Source of the DNA: Prochlorococcus sp. AG-679-P15
GTDB lineage: Bacteria > Cyanobacteriota > Cyanobacteriia > PCC-6307 > Cyanobiaceae
Length of the DNA: 37,978 nucleotides
Assembly (NCBI GenBank): GCA_003210695.1
Contig: QCUW01000007.1
Span: forward strand, 1 to 37,978
Reading direction: 5' to 3'
Positions 17,502-26,837 of the stretch are shown here, piece after piece (position 1 is the first letter of the stretch; each line of letters opens with the position of its first letter). Both the position numbers and the translations under genes were made by a program. Below the pieces are notes generated by a model. That model did no database searches and was not told the DNA's origin. It saw nothing but the letters and a program-made list of their open reading frames with translations.

Positions 17502-17560
17502 AAAATTATTTGGCTTTAACAAAGATATATTAGTAATATAGTTTTTATTAACTTCTAAGA

Positions 17561-17947
17561 ATGAATTATAGTAAGAGTTTCGATGAAAAAATAAAGATCG
17601 ATAATACTCTATCCGACCGATATATAGACTTAGATCCGAACGGTTATTTTATTATAAAAATAGATTTAGAAAAAAATAAAATAATTTTAGAGCACTTTCT
17701 AAATAATATTAATGATGACGGATATGCGCTTGACCCAGAAACAAATGAACCAATTAAATGCGACTCTCAAAATAAAAGAGTTAGTAATGAAGTTTTTGAA
17801 GGTATTAGTGCGAAACAACTTGGAATATTGATCACTGAAGAAAGAAATGACTTAATAACCAGATTCGATCATGCTCTATATTTAGGCAGGGAACTACAAA
17901 AAGCAGAAGAATGTTTATACAAAAAATTACCATATATCCAAGATTAA
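17561..17947 (+). CDS. DUF4346 protein
   Basis: A 128-residue soluble protein. LDPNGYFIIKIDLEKNKIIL early and the closing HALYLGRELQKAEECLY, then YIQD, match DUF4346, a domain found in cyanobacteria alone or attached to dihydropteroate-synthase-like proteins. Its function is unknown; the association with DHPS-like proteins elsewhere and with the PTPS and reductase genes just upstream suggests a pterin or folate context. There is no catalytic motif I can point to. A gap of 59 bases separates it from the acyltransferase gene. Confidence 0.85.
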   Translation: MNYSKSFDEKIKIDNTLSDRYIDLDPNGYFIIKIDLEKNKIILEHFLNNINDDGYALDPETNEPIKCDSQNKRVSNEVFEGISAKQLGILITEERNDLITRFDHALYLGRELQKAEECLYKKLPYIQD

Positions 17948-18012
17948 GAAATTAAACGAAAAAATCTAATCTTTTCATCTAATGTTAAATTAAATAAAAA
18001 TAAAAAAAATTA

Positions 18013-18105
18013 ATGAATATCATTTTCTATTTTGCATTTATTGGTTTTGGCTTCGGAGCTGCTTTCGCATTAGATAAGCTCTTAAGAGCAGTTAAATTAA
18101 TTTAA
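18013..18105 (+). CDS. petL: PetL-like cytochrome b6f small subunit (30 aa)
   Basis: ATG at 18013 opens a 30-codon frame (MNIIFYFAFIGFGFGAAFA, then LDKLLRAVKLI), a single transmembrane helix with a short basic tail. Size, one membrane span and the ending with a basic stretch followed by KLI fit PetL, a small subunit that stabilises the cytochrome b6f complex. The match is by overall pattern to cyanobacterial PetL sequences I remember, so other one-span microproteins are possible. It follows DUF4346 by 65 bases and ends 5 bases before the convergent rimO stop. Confidence 0.6.
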   Translation: MNIIFYFAFIGFGFGAAFALDKLLRAVKLI

Positions 18106-18110
18106 AAAAA

Positions 18111-19475
18111 CTACAAAATCTTAATAGTCTCTCCATACAAATCATATTCATCCGCAAAAGAAATATTTGCTTCAACAAATTTACCAATATAATTTTTCAA
18201 ATCATTATTAGCATTAACAGATAAAAACACATTACCATCAATTTCAGGCGCGAAATTGTAGGACCGACCTATTAATTCATTACCATCTGATATTTTTTCT
18301 ACCAAAATCTTCATTTTTGAACCAACATATGACTGATTTTTATCTTTAGAGATATTTTGTTGAACTGAAATAACGTTATCTTTTCTTGCCTCTGCAACCT
18401 TTAGGGATACTTTATTTGGTAAATCAAAAGCTGCAGTTCCTTCCTCAGGAGAAAAAATAAACACTCCCACATGATCAAATTTATGCCTATCCAAAAATTC
18501 GAGAAGATTTACAAAATGTTCTTTTTTTTCTCCTGGGAAACCAACAATTAGACTAGTTCTTATTACAGCAGATGGAATTTCTTCTCTAATTTTCTCCAAA
18601 ATTGATTCATTCAAAGAAGCCTGCCAAGGTCTATTCATACTCTTCAACACATCTGGATGACTATGCTGAAGAGGCAAATCAAAGTAAGGTACTATATTCT
18701 TTGAATCTTTGAACGCTCTAATAACTTCATTAGTTAAACCAGTTGGATAAGCATAATGTATTCTTATCCAAGGAATTGGAACTTTAGAAAGCTCATTCAA
18801 AAGTTTGGCTAATGATGGTTGTCCGTAGATATCTTGACCATAATTAGTTGTTATTTGACTAATTAATATGATTTCTTGAATACCCTGCTTTGCAAGACTT
18901 TTGGCTTCTGAAACTATAGATTCTATTGTTCTACTTCTTTGAGGACCTCTCAACTTAGGAATAATACAAAAAGCGCAATTATAGTCGCATCCTTCAGCAA
19001 TGCGAAGATAAGCAACAAATTTGTTTTTATCTACAAAACGAGGTATTTTCTCATCTGCAATAAATTCCGGTATTTTTGAAACTTCATTAACGATTTCTCC
19101 TTTTTCTACTCTGTCTAAAACCTTGACTATCTTTTGATAATCTCCTGTTCCAACCAAACCTTTTATTTCAGGGATTTCTTTTAGAAGTTCATCTTTAAAA
19201 TGCTGAGCCATACAGCCTGCAACTATTACTTCCTTTCCTTGATTTGTATATTCTAGAATTTTTCTAATAGATTCTTCTCTAGCTTTTTCAATAAAACTGC
19301 AAGTATTTACAACAACAACATTTGCATCATTTATATTACTGTCAACTTCATAACCCTCTTTATCTAATAAGCCTTGCATGTGTTCAGTATCTACAAGATT
19401 TTTCTCGCAACCAACATGACTGAATGCAATCTTAGATAGTTTTTTTTCTTTTACATTAAGACTATTTTGTTTCAC
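18111..19475 (-). CDS. rimO: Ribosomal protein S12 methylthiotransferase
   Basis: Radical-SAM enzyme that adds a methylthio group to the conserved Asp of ribosomal protein S12. I start it at the GTG at 19475 (454 residues); the frame is open to 19568, but those 31 residues are hydrophobic and unlike the family. The N-terminal UPF0004 domain has C23, C59 and C88 binding one [4Fe-4S] cluster, the radical-SAM CDYNCAFC has C163, C167 and C170, and a TRAM domain closes the protein. The alternative MiaB is less likely because of the [11 protein letters not shown] opening typical of RimO. It diverges from the VKOR gene. Confidence 0.94.
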   Translation of the reverse strand: MKQNSLNVKEKKLSKIAFSHVGCEKNLVDTEHMQGLLDKEGYEVDSNINDANVVVVNTCSFIEKAREESIRKILEYTNQGKEVIVAGCMAQHFKDELLKEIPEIKGLVGTGDYQKIVKVLDRVEKGEIVNEVSKIPEFIADEKIPRFVDKNKFVAYLRIAEGCDYNCAFCIIPKLRGPQRSRTIESIVSEAKSLAKQGIQEIILISQITTNYGQDIYGQPSLAKLLNELSKVPIPWIRIHYAYPTGLTNEVIRAFKDSKNIVPYFDLPLQHSHPDVLKSMNRPWQASLNESILEKIREEIPSAVIRTSLIVGFPGEKKEHFVNLLEFLDRHKFDHVGVFIFSPEEGTAAFDLPNKVSLKVAEARKDNVISVQQNISKDKNQSYVGSKMKILVEKISDGNELIGRSYNFAPEIDGNVFLSVNANNDLKNYIGKFVEANISFADEYDLYGETIKIL

Positions 19476-19579
19476 AACTTGAAAAATAAGAATTAAAAGA
19501 TTAAAACAGCATTTTGTAATATAACTCTCATGCCAAGATAATATTAGGATAGATAATGTAAATAACAAACTTTCTTTTT

Positions 19580-20515
19580 ATGGCCCTTAAGACTTTAAAC
19601 AGAAGAAATAAAAAAGATTTGAAATGGCCAAAAATCATAATCGCAATTCTTAGCACTATAGGCATAGTTGACACAGGTTCAATTACTTTAAAAAACTGGG
19701 GATTATTTACTTCACTTTCATGCCCAGGAATACAAAATGGTTGTGAAACAGTTTTAAATAGTCCTTGGGGTACTTTATTTGAAAATAATCAAGTTAATAT
19801 ACCTCTCTCATTAGCTGGATTTATAACGTATTTATCAATATTATTTATCACAATAATACTTTCGCTTAATTTAATTTCCCCAAAAGAAAAACTAAGTAAG
19901 TTTTTATGGTGGTTAGTATTTCTAATATCTTGTGCTTCATCAACATTTAGCTTTTTATTAATCAATATAATGTTTTTAAAGATTCAAGCATATTGTTTTT
20001 TTTGTATACTTTCAGCAATTTTATCGTTTTCTATCTTTATAATTTCTATTATTGGAGCAAAGTTTGAAAGTAGAGAACCTATGATTTTTAGAGGTTTTAT
20101 CGTAGCTATTAGTGTACTGCTAGGGGGGCTAATTTGGTCAACAAACGTTGACCCCTCTAATGCTCTTGATGTTGCGAGCCCCACTGAAAATGTATCGCCA
20201 ATAATTACCACTTCAAGCTCTCCCCAGAAGGTAAAATTTGCAAAATTTTTAAGGGAAAACAATATTGTTATGTATAGTGCATACTGGTGCCCGCATTGCC
20301 ACGATCAGAAACAATTATTTGGTAAGGAAGCAGTTAAAGAATTAAAAGTAGTTGAATGTGCTAAAGATGGTAAAAATAATGAGTATGAGCTATGCCAAAC
20401 GAAAGGAATCAGTGGATTTCCTTCTTGGGAAATAAATGGAGAAATCATTAGTGGTACAAGCGACTTGAATGAATTAGCCATAAAGACAGGCTATCAAGGA
20501 GATGTTAATTTTTAA
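19580..20515 (+). CDS. VKOR-thioredoxin fusion (disulfide-forming oxidoreductase)
   Basis: A 311-residue membrane protein that should oxidise thiols outside the cytoplasm and pass electrons to quinone. The N-terminal VKOR domain (about 15-190) has four hydrophobic segments, loop cysteines C48 and C55 and the active CFFC pair (C139, C142). After a linker near 190-220 comes a thioredoxin-like domain with WCPHC (C237, C240), a further pair C260 and C272 and the cis-proline in SGFPSW. This fusion of DsbB-like and DsbA-like functions is a known cyanobacterial/plant arrangement (LTO1 in plastids). Its 3' end overlaps nadB by 11 bases. Confidence 0.93.
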   Translation: MALKTLNRRNKKDLKWPKIIIAILSTIGIVDTGSITLKNWGLFTSLSCPGIQNGCETVLNSPWGTLFENNQVNIPLSLAGFITYLSILFITIILSLNLISPKEKLSKFLWWLVFLISCASSTFSFLLINIMFLKIQAYCFFCILSAILSFSIFIISIIGAKFESREPMIFRGFIVAISVLLGGLIWSTNVDPSNALDVASPTENVSPIITTSSSPQKVKFAKFLRENNIVMYSAYWCPHCHDQKQLFGKEAVKELKVVECAKDGKNNEYELCQTKGISGFPSWEINGEIISGTSDLNELAIKTGYQGDVNF

Positions 20516-22172
20516 TAAATCTTTTTTGAATTTTTTGATCTAACTTTTGTCTAGTATGGCATTCCCAATTTTTATCTTTATTTGGAAAATCATCTCTATA
20601 ATGGCCTCCCCTACTCTCTTCTCTAAATAGACAAGCTTTTAATAAAGTTATGGTGGTTATTTGTCTGTTCTTTAAATCAAGTAAAAGATTCAGTGCTCTC
20701 CTATTGCGCTCACTAAGTTTAATTTTTTGATGAAATTTTATTTTTTCAAGAGTACTTAGTAAAGCATTTTTTTGTAATTGAGAAATATCGTCTTGAATAT
20801 TATTTAGGAATTTACTCATATTTTCCTTATTTCTAGATACACCTAAATTTAACCAACATAGTTTTCTTAGTTCATCAATTTTTTCAGCAAATCTAGAAAT
20901 TTGATCTTCTTTAGGATCTTCAATATCAAACTCTTGAAATGATCTATCAAATTTTTGAAATTTAGAAAGATCATTCAAAACAATTGAAGACATTTTTCTT
21001 GCAAAAACAAGACACTCCATCAGTGAATTACTTGCAAGTCTGTTAGCACCATGCACACCTGTAGAAGCAACTTCTCCAACGGCATATAATCCTTTTCTTG
21101 TTGAAGATGCATTTAGATCAGTTTTAACACCTCCCATCCAATAATGAGCTGCAGGAGCTACCGGAATAACCTCATTTAAAGGGTTAACGCCATAATCCTG
21201 ACATCGACTTAAGATCGTGGGGAAGCGCTCTACAATTTTTTCTGGGTCAATATACCGAAGATCTAAGCCAACATGATCTACATTATTATCATGCATATTT
21301 TTCATGATTGCTCTACTTACCTGATCTCTTGTAGCTAAATCACGATTTTCAAGATTTTTAACTGGACTTTCACCATTTTTATCAACTAAAATCGCCCCTT
21401 CTCCTCTAAGTGCCTCAGATATTAAGAAGCAAGGTGCACCATAAAATTTTAAAGCGGTGGGATGAAATTGCACGAACTCTAAATCTTCTATAGCAGCGCC
21501 TGCTTTCCATGCAAGCGCAATGCCTTCACCAGAGGATTGAGCAGGATTTGTTGTGTTAGTAAATAAGTGCCCACCCCCACCTGTAGCCAAAACAACAGCT
21601 CTCGATTGAATCCAATATAAATTTGCTCCATCAAGAACCTGAACTCCTCTACATTCTTTATTTTCAATGAGAAGTTCAGTTACTCTTACCCCCCTGCAGT
21701 GAAGAATATTTTTTTGATTCTCAATATGATCTTCTAGAACTTCAACTAATGCTCGTCCAGTACGATCTTTAACATGTAAGACTCTTCTTCGTGAATGGGC
21801 TGCTTCCAATGTAGTTGCTAGTTGATCAGAAGTTTGATCAAAAATCATCCCTAAATTCTGCAACCTGTCTACACAACCTGGAGCTTCTTTAACCAGCATT
21901 TCTACAGCTTGAAAATCACATAGTCCATCTCCTGCTTTTAAAGTATCATCAGCATGAAGATCAAATGAATCATCTTGTCTAACAACAGATGCAATTCCTC
22001 CTTGAGCCCATCTACTAGAAGATCTTTTACTTGTATTTCTATTTAAAAGAAGCACATTTAAATTTTCTGGCAATTCTAAACATGTCATTAAACCAGCTGC
22101 TCCCGCACCAATTACAATTACATCCCATTTATCAATAGATATTGGTTCTTGCGAAAATGGCGGCCTTAACAT
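20505..22172 (-). CDS. nadB: L-aspartate oxidase
   Basis: Flavoenzyme that converts L-aspartate to iminoaspartate for NAD synthesis with quinolinate synthase. 555 residues. The FAD-binding GAGAAG (22-27) is followed by RWAQGGIASV and LEAAHSRRRVLH. The family's FHPTAL and GEGAILVD stretches are in place, as are AAHYWMGGVKTD and GVHGANRLASNSLMECL. Succinate dehydrogenase flavoprotein is the related alternative, but the length and TEAAHS-type region favour NadB. Its ATG overlaps the stop of the DUF3120 gene (TAATG), so the two are co-transcribed. Confidence 0.95.
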   Translation of the reverse strand: MLRPPFSQEPISIDKWDVIVIGAGAAGLMTCLELPENLNVLLLNRNTSKRSSSRWAQGGIASVVRQDDSFDLHADDTLKAGDGLCDFQAVEMLVKEAPGCVDRLQNLGMIFDQTSDQLATTLEAAHSRRRVLHVKDRTGRALVEVLEDHIENQKNILHCRGVRVTELLIENKECRGVQVLDGANLYWIQSRAVVLATGGGGHLFTNTTNPAQSSGEGIALAWKAGAAIEDLEFVQFHPTALKFYGAPCFLISEALRGEGAILVDKNGESPVKNLENRDLATRDQVSRAIMKNMHDNNVDHVGLDLRYIDPEKIVERFPTILSRCQDYGVNPLNEVIPVAPAAHYWMGGVKTDLNASSTRKGLYAVGEVASTGVHGANRLASNSLMECLVFARKMSSIVLNDLSKFQKFDRSFQEFDIEDPKEDQISRFAEKIDELRKLCWLNLGVSRNKENMSKFLNNIQDDISQLQKNALLSTLEKIKFHQKIKLSERNRRALNLLLDLKNRQITTITLLKACLFREESRGGHYRDDFPNKDKNWECHTRQKLDQKIQKRFIKN

Positions 22173-22939
22173 TAAACCAATCCACTAAGTGTTGGTTGAA
22201 TAATTGCTAAAAAAATAAAAATAGCATCAACAATTAAAGTTGTTTGAATTACATAACTTGATACTAATAGAGCCTTACCATTTGTAGTATTAGCAATAGC
22301 AGTATTAAAAATTTCTTTTGATATAAACCAAAGTATGAATGCGGCCATAATTATAATAGTCAAAGATTTTAAATGAATAAGATTTTCGGAAGTTTTCTGG
22401 AGTATTAATGGAGCGTTATCAGAGTCGGCAGTAATAACCTCCTTCCATTGGTCCATTATTCCTGTCAAAAATATTGTCATATCTGTTATCGCTGTTCCAA
22501 ATAAAGAAGAAATATAAAAACTTGAGCCAATTTTCCATTTTGTTCCAAGTCCCACCATGGCCAAAGGCAGAACGACTGCCTCAACTGGGATATGGAGAAT
22601 CGGATAAGCACTTAACCAGCCCCAAAATAAGCAACCCCCAAGCCAACTTCCTGTGACTCCTAATAATAAGGAGCCAACAATAAACCATTTATCTATTTCT
22701 TTTCTAGATAATAAAATTCCTATAAAAAGAATAATAAAAGTTGAACAAAGAGCACTTATAGGTTCGAATCTAACCCAAGGCGCTTGAACAAAAATTGGTA
22801 AAATTACAAAAAAAGAAGACCATAATCTTAAAGCAATGGGTCTAGATAAAAAAGTATTTTCAACAATATCAAATTCATTATGAAATCTAGGTTTCAAATT
22901 ATCTTTTACTTCTAAATTTTTAGTAATTAATTCTTCCAA
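22172..22939 (-). CDS. DUF3120 membrane protein
   Basis: A 255-residue integral membrane protein with about six hydrophobic segments beginning near residue 40; the first 35 residues are hydrophilic. The stretches RLWSSFFVILPIFVQAPWVR and GSWLGGCLFWGWLSAYPILH match what I know of DUF3120, a cyanobacterial family of unknown function. It overlaps nadB by one base as the first gene of the pair. A 186-base gap (22940-23125) separates it from the divergent radical-SAM gene. Confidence 0.83.
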   Translation of the reverse strand: MEELITKNLEVKDNLKPRFHNEFDIVENTFLSRPIALRLWSSFFVILPIFVQAPWVRFEPISALCSTFIILFIGILLSRKEIDKWFIVGSLLLGVTGSWLGGCLFWGWLSAYPILHIPVEAVVLPLAMVGLGTKWKIGSSFYISSLFGTAITDMTIFLTGIMDQWKEVITADSDNAPLILQKTSENLIHLKSLTIIIMAAFILWFISKEIFNTAIANTTNGKALLVSSYVIQTTLIVDAIFIFLAIIQPTLSGLV

Positions 22940-23125
22940 TGCATTAAGGCTTTAAAAATATTTGAATTAATTTAGATCTAGTATAATAAAGTGTAGTTTT
23001 AATATTTTATTAAACTTTTAGTTGAAATAAATTAATTATATCTAGTATTTTAAGGGTATTTAATATACTTTGAGTCTTATATAAGTTTACAATAGTGATA
23101 TAGCTTAAATTTTGGTCCTTTAATT

Positions 23126-24538
23126 GTGTGGAAAGAAATCGACTATAAAGAAAATTATGATGATCTTTTGATTCCTAATATTAACTACCAAATTAATCCA
23201 GCAGAAATTGAAAGTGTTGAAAAAAATTCTATAGCTGAAGAAATTGGATTTGAAACAGGTGATTCAATTATAAGTATTAATGGTAAAAGGCCAAGAGATT
23301 TGATTGATTATCAGATCCTAATTAGTGAAGAAGTATTAGACATATCAGTTTTAGATAAAAACAAGAAAATTCATAATATTAGTATCGAAAAAGATCAAGA
23401 TGAAAATTTAGGTATTAATTTTAAAGATGCGCTGTTTGACTCAATTAAACAATGTAATAATAAATGTCCTTTTTGCTTTATAGATCAGCAACCAAATGGC
23501 AAAAGAAAAAGTCTCTATATAAAAGATGATGATTATAGATTAAGTTTTCTATATGGTTCATATTTAACACTTACAAATTTAAACAAAGATGACTGGAATA
23601 GAATATCTACTCAAAAACTCTCACCGCTATTTATTTCAGTTCATTCTACTGATCCAAAAACTCGAGAGCAATTATTAAAAAATAAAAAAGCAAGTCAAAT
23701 TCTTAATCAAATTAACTGGTTAGAACAAAATTCAATCCAAATTCACGCTCAAATAGTTATATGTCCCAAAATCAATGATGGTAAGATCCTAGAAAAATCT
23801 ATATACGATCTTGCAAAATTTCATAAAAAAAGTATAAAAACAGTTCTATCTGCGGCAATAGTTCCTGTAGGTCTTACAAAGTTCAGACCGGAAAATGATG
23901 GCTTAATACCAATTAGCAAAGAATATGCGAAAGAAACTATTATAAAAATAGAGAAGATTCAAAACTCCCTTCAAAAAAGTATTGGAACTCGCTTTTGTTG
24001 GCTTGCAGACGAATGGTACTTAATTGCTGGTTTCAAATTACCAACTTATAAAACATATGAAAATATGCCCCAAGAATCTAATGGAGTTGGTTCAATTAGA
24101 AGTTTTCTTAAAACATTGAAAACTAAAACTAAATCTCTTCCTAAGAAATTAGAAAAAGAAAGAAAAGTTAGTTGGATTGTTGGAAAATTAGTTTACGAAG
24201 CACTCCTTCCTATAGTAAACAAACTAAATAAAATTGAACGACTTACGGTTAATCTATATGGCTTGCCAAGTGTTTATTGGGGACAAGATCAAGTTGTTAC
24301 TGGGCTGTTAACGGGTGAAGATTTAATTTACGGATTACTAAATAAGGATTTGGGAGAAAGTGTTTTTATACCATCAATAATGTTAAAACTTAACAGTGAT
24401 TTATTTTTAGATGACAAAACTATTGCGGAAGTTTCAACTGAATTGAAAACTAATATTCACGTTCTTGATGATACAAATGATATTATTAATAATCTAATTG
24501 GTAAATCTGATACTCAAAAATTTCTCAATTATGCTTAG
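23126..24538 (+). CDS. PDZ / radical-SAM / DUF512 protein (TIGR03279 type)
   Basis: A 470-residue protein with a GTG start. Residues of about 23-90 form a PDZ-like domain (SIAEEIGFETGDSIISINGK). A radical-SAM-like cluster motif CNNKCPFC (C110, C114, C117) and a DUF512 domain (about 250-450, with FRPENDG) follow. This architecture is described in cyanobacteria as a putative FeS oxidoreductase (TIGR03279); related proteins with DUF512 occur in Clostridia. Substrate unknown. It overlaps the TolC-like gene by 8 bases (ATGCTTAG), so the two are co-translated. No frameshift or missing cysteine is visible. Confidence 0.92.
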   Translation: MWKEIDYKENYDDLLIPNINYQINPAEIESVEKNSIAEEIGFETGDSIISINGKRPRDLIDYQILISEEVLDISVLDKNKKIHNISIEKDQDENLGINFKDALFDSIKQCNNKCPFCFIDQQPNGKRKSLYIKDDDYRLSFLYGSYLTLTNLNKDDWNRISTQKLSPLFISVHSTDPKTREQLLKNKKASQILNQINWLEQNSIQIHAQIVICPKINDGKILEKSIYDLAKFHKKSIKTVLSAAIVPVGLTKFRPENDGLIPISKEYAKETIIKIEKIQNSLQKSIGTRFCWLADEWYLIAGFKLPTYKTYENMPQESNGVGSIRSFLKTLKTKTKSLPKKLEKERKVSWIVGKLVYEALLPIVNKLNKIERLTVNLYGLPSVYWGQDQVVTGLLTGEDLIYGLLNKDLGESVFIPSIMLKLNSDLFLDDKTIAEVSTELKTNIHVLDDTNDIINNLIGKSDTQKFLNYA

Positions 24539-25961
24539 AAGATTTATAAATCCAATTTTATTTTTTCCCATTTGTTTATTAATTAATTCTCCAAAAGCAA
24601 TATTGAGTGAAACCATTAATAATATTGAAGAAGTAATACAAGAGAAAAGAAATCAAATATTCGTTAATTATTCAGAAATAGAAAGGATTGTTTTAAAAAA
24701 CAATCAAGAACTCAAAGCATTAGAAAATTTAGTCTATTCATCAACTTTTAATCTCTCCAGCAAAATTGCAAAAAGATACCCTTCTTTAGATTTGCAAGCC
24801 AGTGGTTTACCAAAATATATCGCAGGCAAAAACTTTAGTAGTGCCACTTCCACAACAAAAACTTCCCAATTTTCATTAAATCCTTCCCTTAATATCAAAT
24901 TAGATTTGATAGATCCTATAAGGGGATCTGAAATTAAAATAGCTAGAGATAATTACGCAGTAGCAAAAAACAATTATGAAATTAAAAAGAAGGATCTTAT
25001 ACAAGACGCAAAATCGAGATACCACAAACTCCAAAAATCTTATCAAGATATCAAAAATAAAAAACTATCTCTCGATTTATCAATGATCAGTTTAAAAGAT
25101 GCCCAATCAAAGTTTGATGCTGGAATAGGTACAAAATTTGAAGTTCTTGAAGCTGACGCACAATTATCTAGAGATAAGCAATCCCTCAATGAAAAAAAAA
25201 TTCAGCATCAGATTAATAAAATTGAATTAAAAGAAATTTTAAATATAAAAGGAGATTTTACGTTTGATCTAAATCAAAAATTAATAGGTTTCTGGAATCA
25301 TAAATTAAATAAAAATATAAACGAAGGTTTAGTTAATAGTCTTTCCCTAAAAAATATTAATCTAAAGAAATCAATTAAACAAAATCAAGCAAATAATTAT
25401 TTGAATGCTTATAAGCCAAATATTTATATAAGTAATACATTCACTAGTTCATTTTCTAAAGGTGATTCTGGAGTGGTCCAAATAGATTCTTCAAAATCTG
25501 GATCTTCGTATACAAATACAGTCAGCTTAAATCTTGGTTGGAATATTTTTGATGGAGGCCAAAATAAAAAATTATACAAATCTAGCAAAGCTGATTCTAA
25601 ATCAGAAGATTACTCCTATAAAAATCTTGAAAATATTTTAAAAACTAATATTAATAAAGCGTATTTAAATTTAAAATTAAATGAGGAAAAAATACTATCT
25701 TCTATGAAAGAGATATCTTCTACAAAAGAGTCTCTAAGACTTGCAAGATTAAGATACGACGTTGGAATATCTACATTAAAAGATGTCCTTATAAGACAAA
25801 AAGAATTAAGTGATGCTAATTCAAAAAATATTAATGCAATTTATAATTTCAATTTAAATTTGGATGAATTGGAAAGATTAACTTATCTTGAAATAAGTAA
25901 TATTTGTAATGAAAGCAATAGTTTCTTAAAAAATGATATTCAAACTATTTGTAGTATTTAA
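24531..25961 (+). CDS. TolC-like outer-membrane efflux channel
   Basis: A 476-residue protein when started at the ATG at 24531, which gives a signal peptide (RRFINPILFFPICLLI core, cleavage around residues 20-26); a longer open frame to 24498 runs into the upstream gene. Two internal repeats carry the alpha-barrel signature: SLKDAQSKFDAGIGTKFEVL and, about 230 residues later, SLRLARLRYDVGISTLKDVL, each followed by a coiled-coil helix. It probably forms the outer-membrane duct for type I secretion or drug export. No inner-membrane partner is adjacent. It overlaps the DUF512 gene and precedes the inositol-phosphatase gene by 2 bases. Confidence 0.92.
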   Translation: MLRRFINPILFFPICLLINSPKAILSETINNIEEVIQEKRNQIFVNYSEIERIVLKNNQELKALENLVYSSTFNLSSKIAKRYPSLDLQASGLPKYIAGKNFSSATSTTKTSQFSLNPSLNIKLDLIDPIRGSEIKIARDNYAVAKNNYEIKKKDLIQDAKSRYHKLQKSYQDIKNKKLSLDLSMISLKDAQSKFDAGIGTKFEVLEADAQLSRDKQSLNEKKIQHQINKIELKEILNIKGDFTFDLNQKLIGFWNHKLNKNINEGLVNSLSLKNINLKKSIKQNQANNYLNAYKPNIYISNTFTSSFSKGDSGVVQIDSSKSGSSYTNTVSLNLGWNIFDGGQNKKLYKSSKADSKSEDYSYKNLENILKTNINKAYLNLKLNEEKILSSMKEISSTKESLRLARLRYDVGISTLKDVLIRQKELSDANSKNINAIYNFNLNLDELERLTYLEISNICNESNSFLKNDIQTICSI

Positions 25962-25963
25962 AT

Positions 25964-26764
25964 ATGAACAATAACATTTTAACCAATAAACAGTTAAAAG
26001 ATTTAGATTCTTTATTTAAATTAGTTAGTGATCAGCAATTAAAAGACTTTGGAAACATCAGTGCAAGTAATAAATCAGATGGTTCCTTAGTGACAAGTTG
26101 TGATTTATGGAGCGATAAAACTATTGTAGAAGCTCTTTCTAAAATAGCCCCAAATGAAGGAGTTCTTAGTGAAGAGGGAGGAAAATTAGTGCCTAAAACA
26201 AATGCTTATTGGATAGTAGACCCTCTCGATGGTACAACAAATTTTGCAGCGGGAATTCCATATTGGTCTATATCGATAGCAAGATTTGTAGATGGAAAAC
26301 CTCAATCCTCCTTTCTAATCATTCCTACATTAAAGAAAAAATTTGTAGCAATCAAAGGAATGGGAGTTTGGCTTAATGATAAGAAAATAGAAGTTAAGAA
26401 ACAAAATCAAAGAAGTGAATGCGTATCCTTATGCAGTAGATCTATTAAAATATTACAAAAAAATCCTAATTCTAAATTTCCCGGAAAAATACGACTTCTT
26501 GGAGTATCTAGTTTAAATTTAACAAGCGTTGCGATGGGTCAGACTTTTGGAGCCATAGAATCAACTCCCAAAATATGGGATATTGCAGCAGCATGGCTAT
26601 TACTTGAGGAGCTAAATTGTGACATTGAATGGCTAGAAACTAACCCAATGCATTTGTCTCCAGAAGAGGACCTAAAAGATACTAATTTCCCCTTAATTGC
26701 TGCTAGGACAAAAGAAGAAATTAAAGTTTTAAGACCATGGGGTAATTTATTAATTGAAAAATAG
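25964..26764 (+). CDS. Inositol-monophosphatase family protein
   Basis: A 266-residue Mg2+-dependent phosphatase. The family signature is complete: SEEGG (E70, E71), WIVDPLDGTTNF (D86, D89, G90) and the C-terminal WDIAAAWLLLEE. Members act on inositol phosphate, 3'-phosphoadenosine phosphate (CysQ), histidinol phosphate or fructose-1,6-bisphosphate; sequence alone cannot separate them. It lies two bases after the TolC-like gene, so it ends a three-gene operon started by the radical-SAM gene. Confidence 0.92.
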   Translation: MNNNILTNKQLKDLDSLFKLVSDQQLKDFGNISASNKSDGSLVTSCDLWSDKTIVEALSKIAPNEGVLSEEGGKLVPKTNAYWIVDPLDGTTNFAAGIPYWSISIARFVDGKPQSSFLIIPTLKKKFVAIKGMGVWLNDKKIEVKKQNQRSECVSLCSRSIKILQKNPNSKFPGKIRLLGVSSLNLTSVAMGQTFGAIESTPKIWDIAAAWLLLEELNCDIEWLETNPMHLSPEEDLKDTNFPLIAARTKEEIKVLRPWGNLLIEK

Positions 26765-26788
26765 TTGAATCATAAATATATAAAAGAC

Positions 26789-26815
26789 TTGAAAAATATC
26801 CCTATTAGATACAAT
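26789..26815 (+). promoter_or_regulatory. Candidate promoter for the YihY-like gene
   Basis: TTGAAA (26789-26794) and TACAAT (26810-26815) are 15 bases apart, shorter than the ideal 17, in the gap between the phosphatase gene and the GTG at 26838. A GGGAG Shine-Dalgarno lies just downstream, so an independent promoter is plausible. Confidence 0.35.
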
Positions 26816-26837
26816 AAATAAGACTCGGGAGAAATAT

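Noticed and set aside
19476-19568. N-terminal extension of rimO to 19568
   Set aside because: The 31 extra residues are hydrophobic and unlike the family; the GTG at 19475 gives the normal RimO beginning.
23064-23093. TATACT and TACAAT as promoter boxes for the radical-SAM gene
   Set aside because: The only -35-like TTGAGT is 12 bases from TACAAT, too close, and no -35 suits TATACT.
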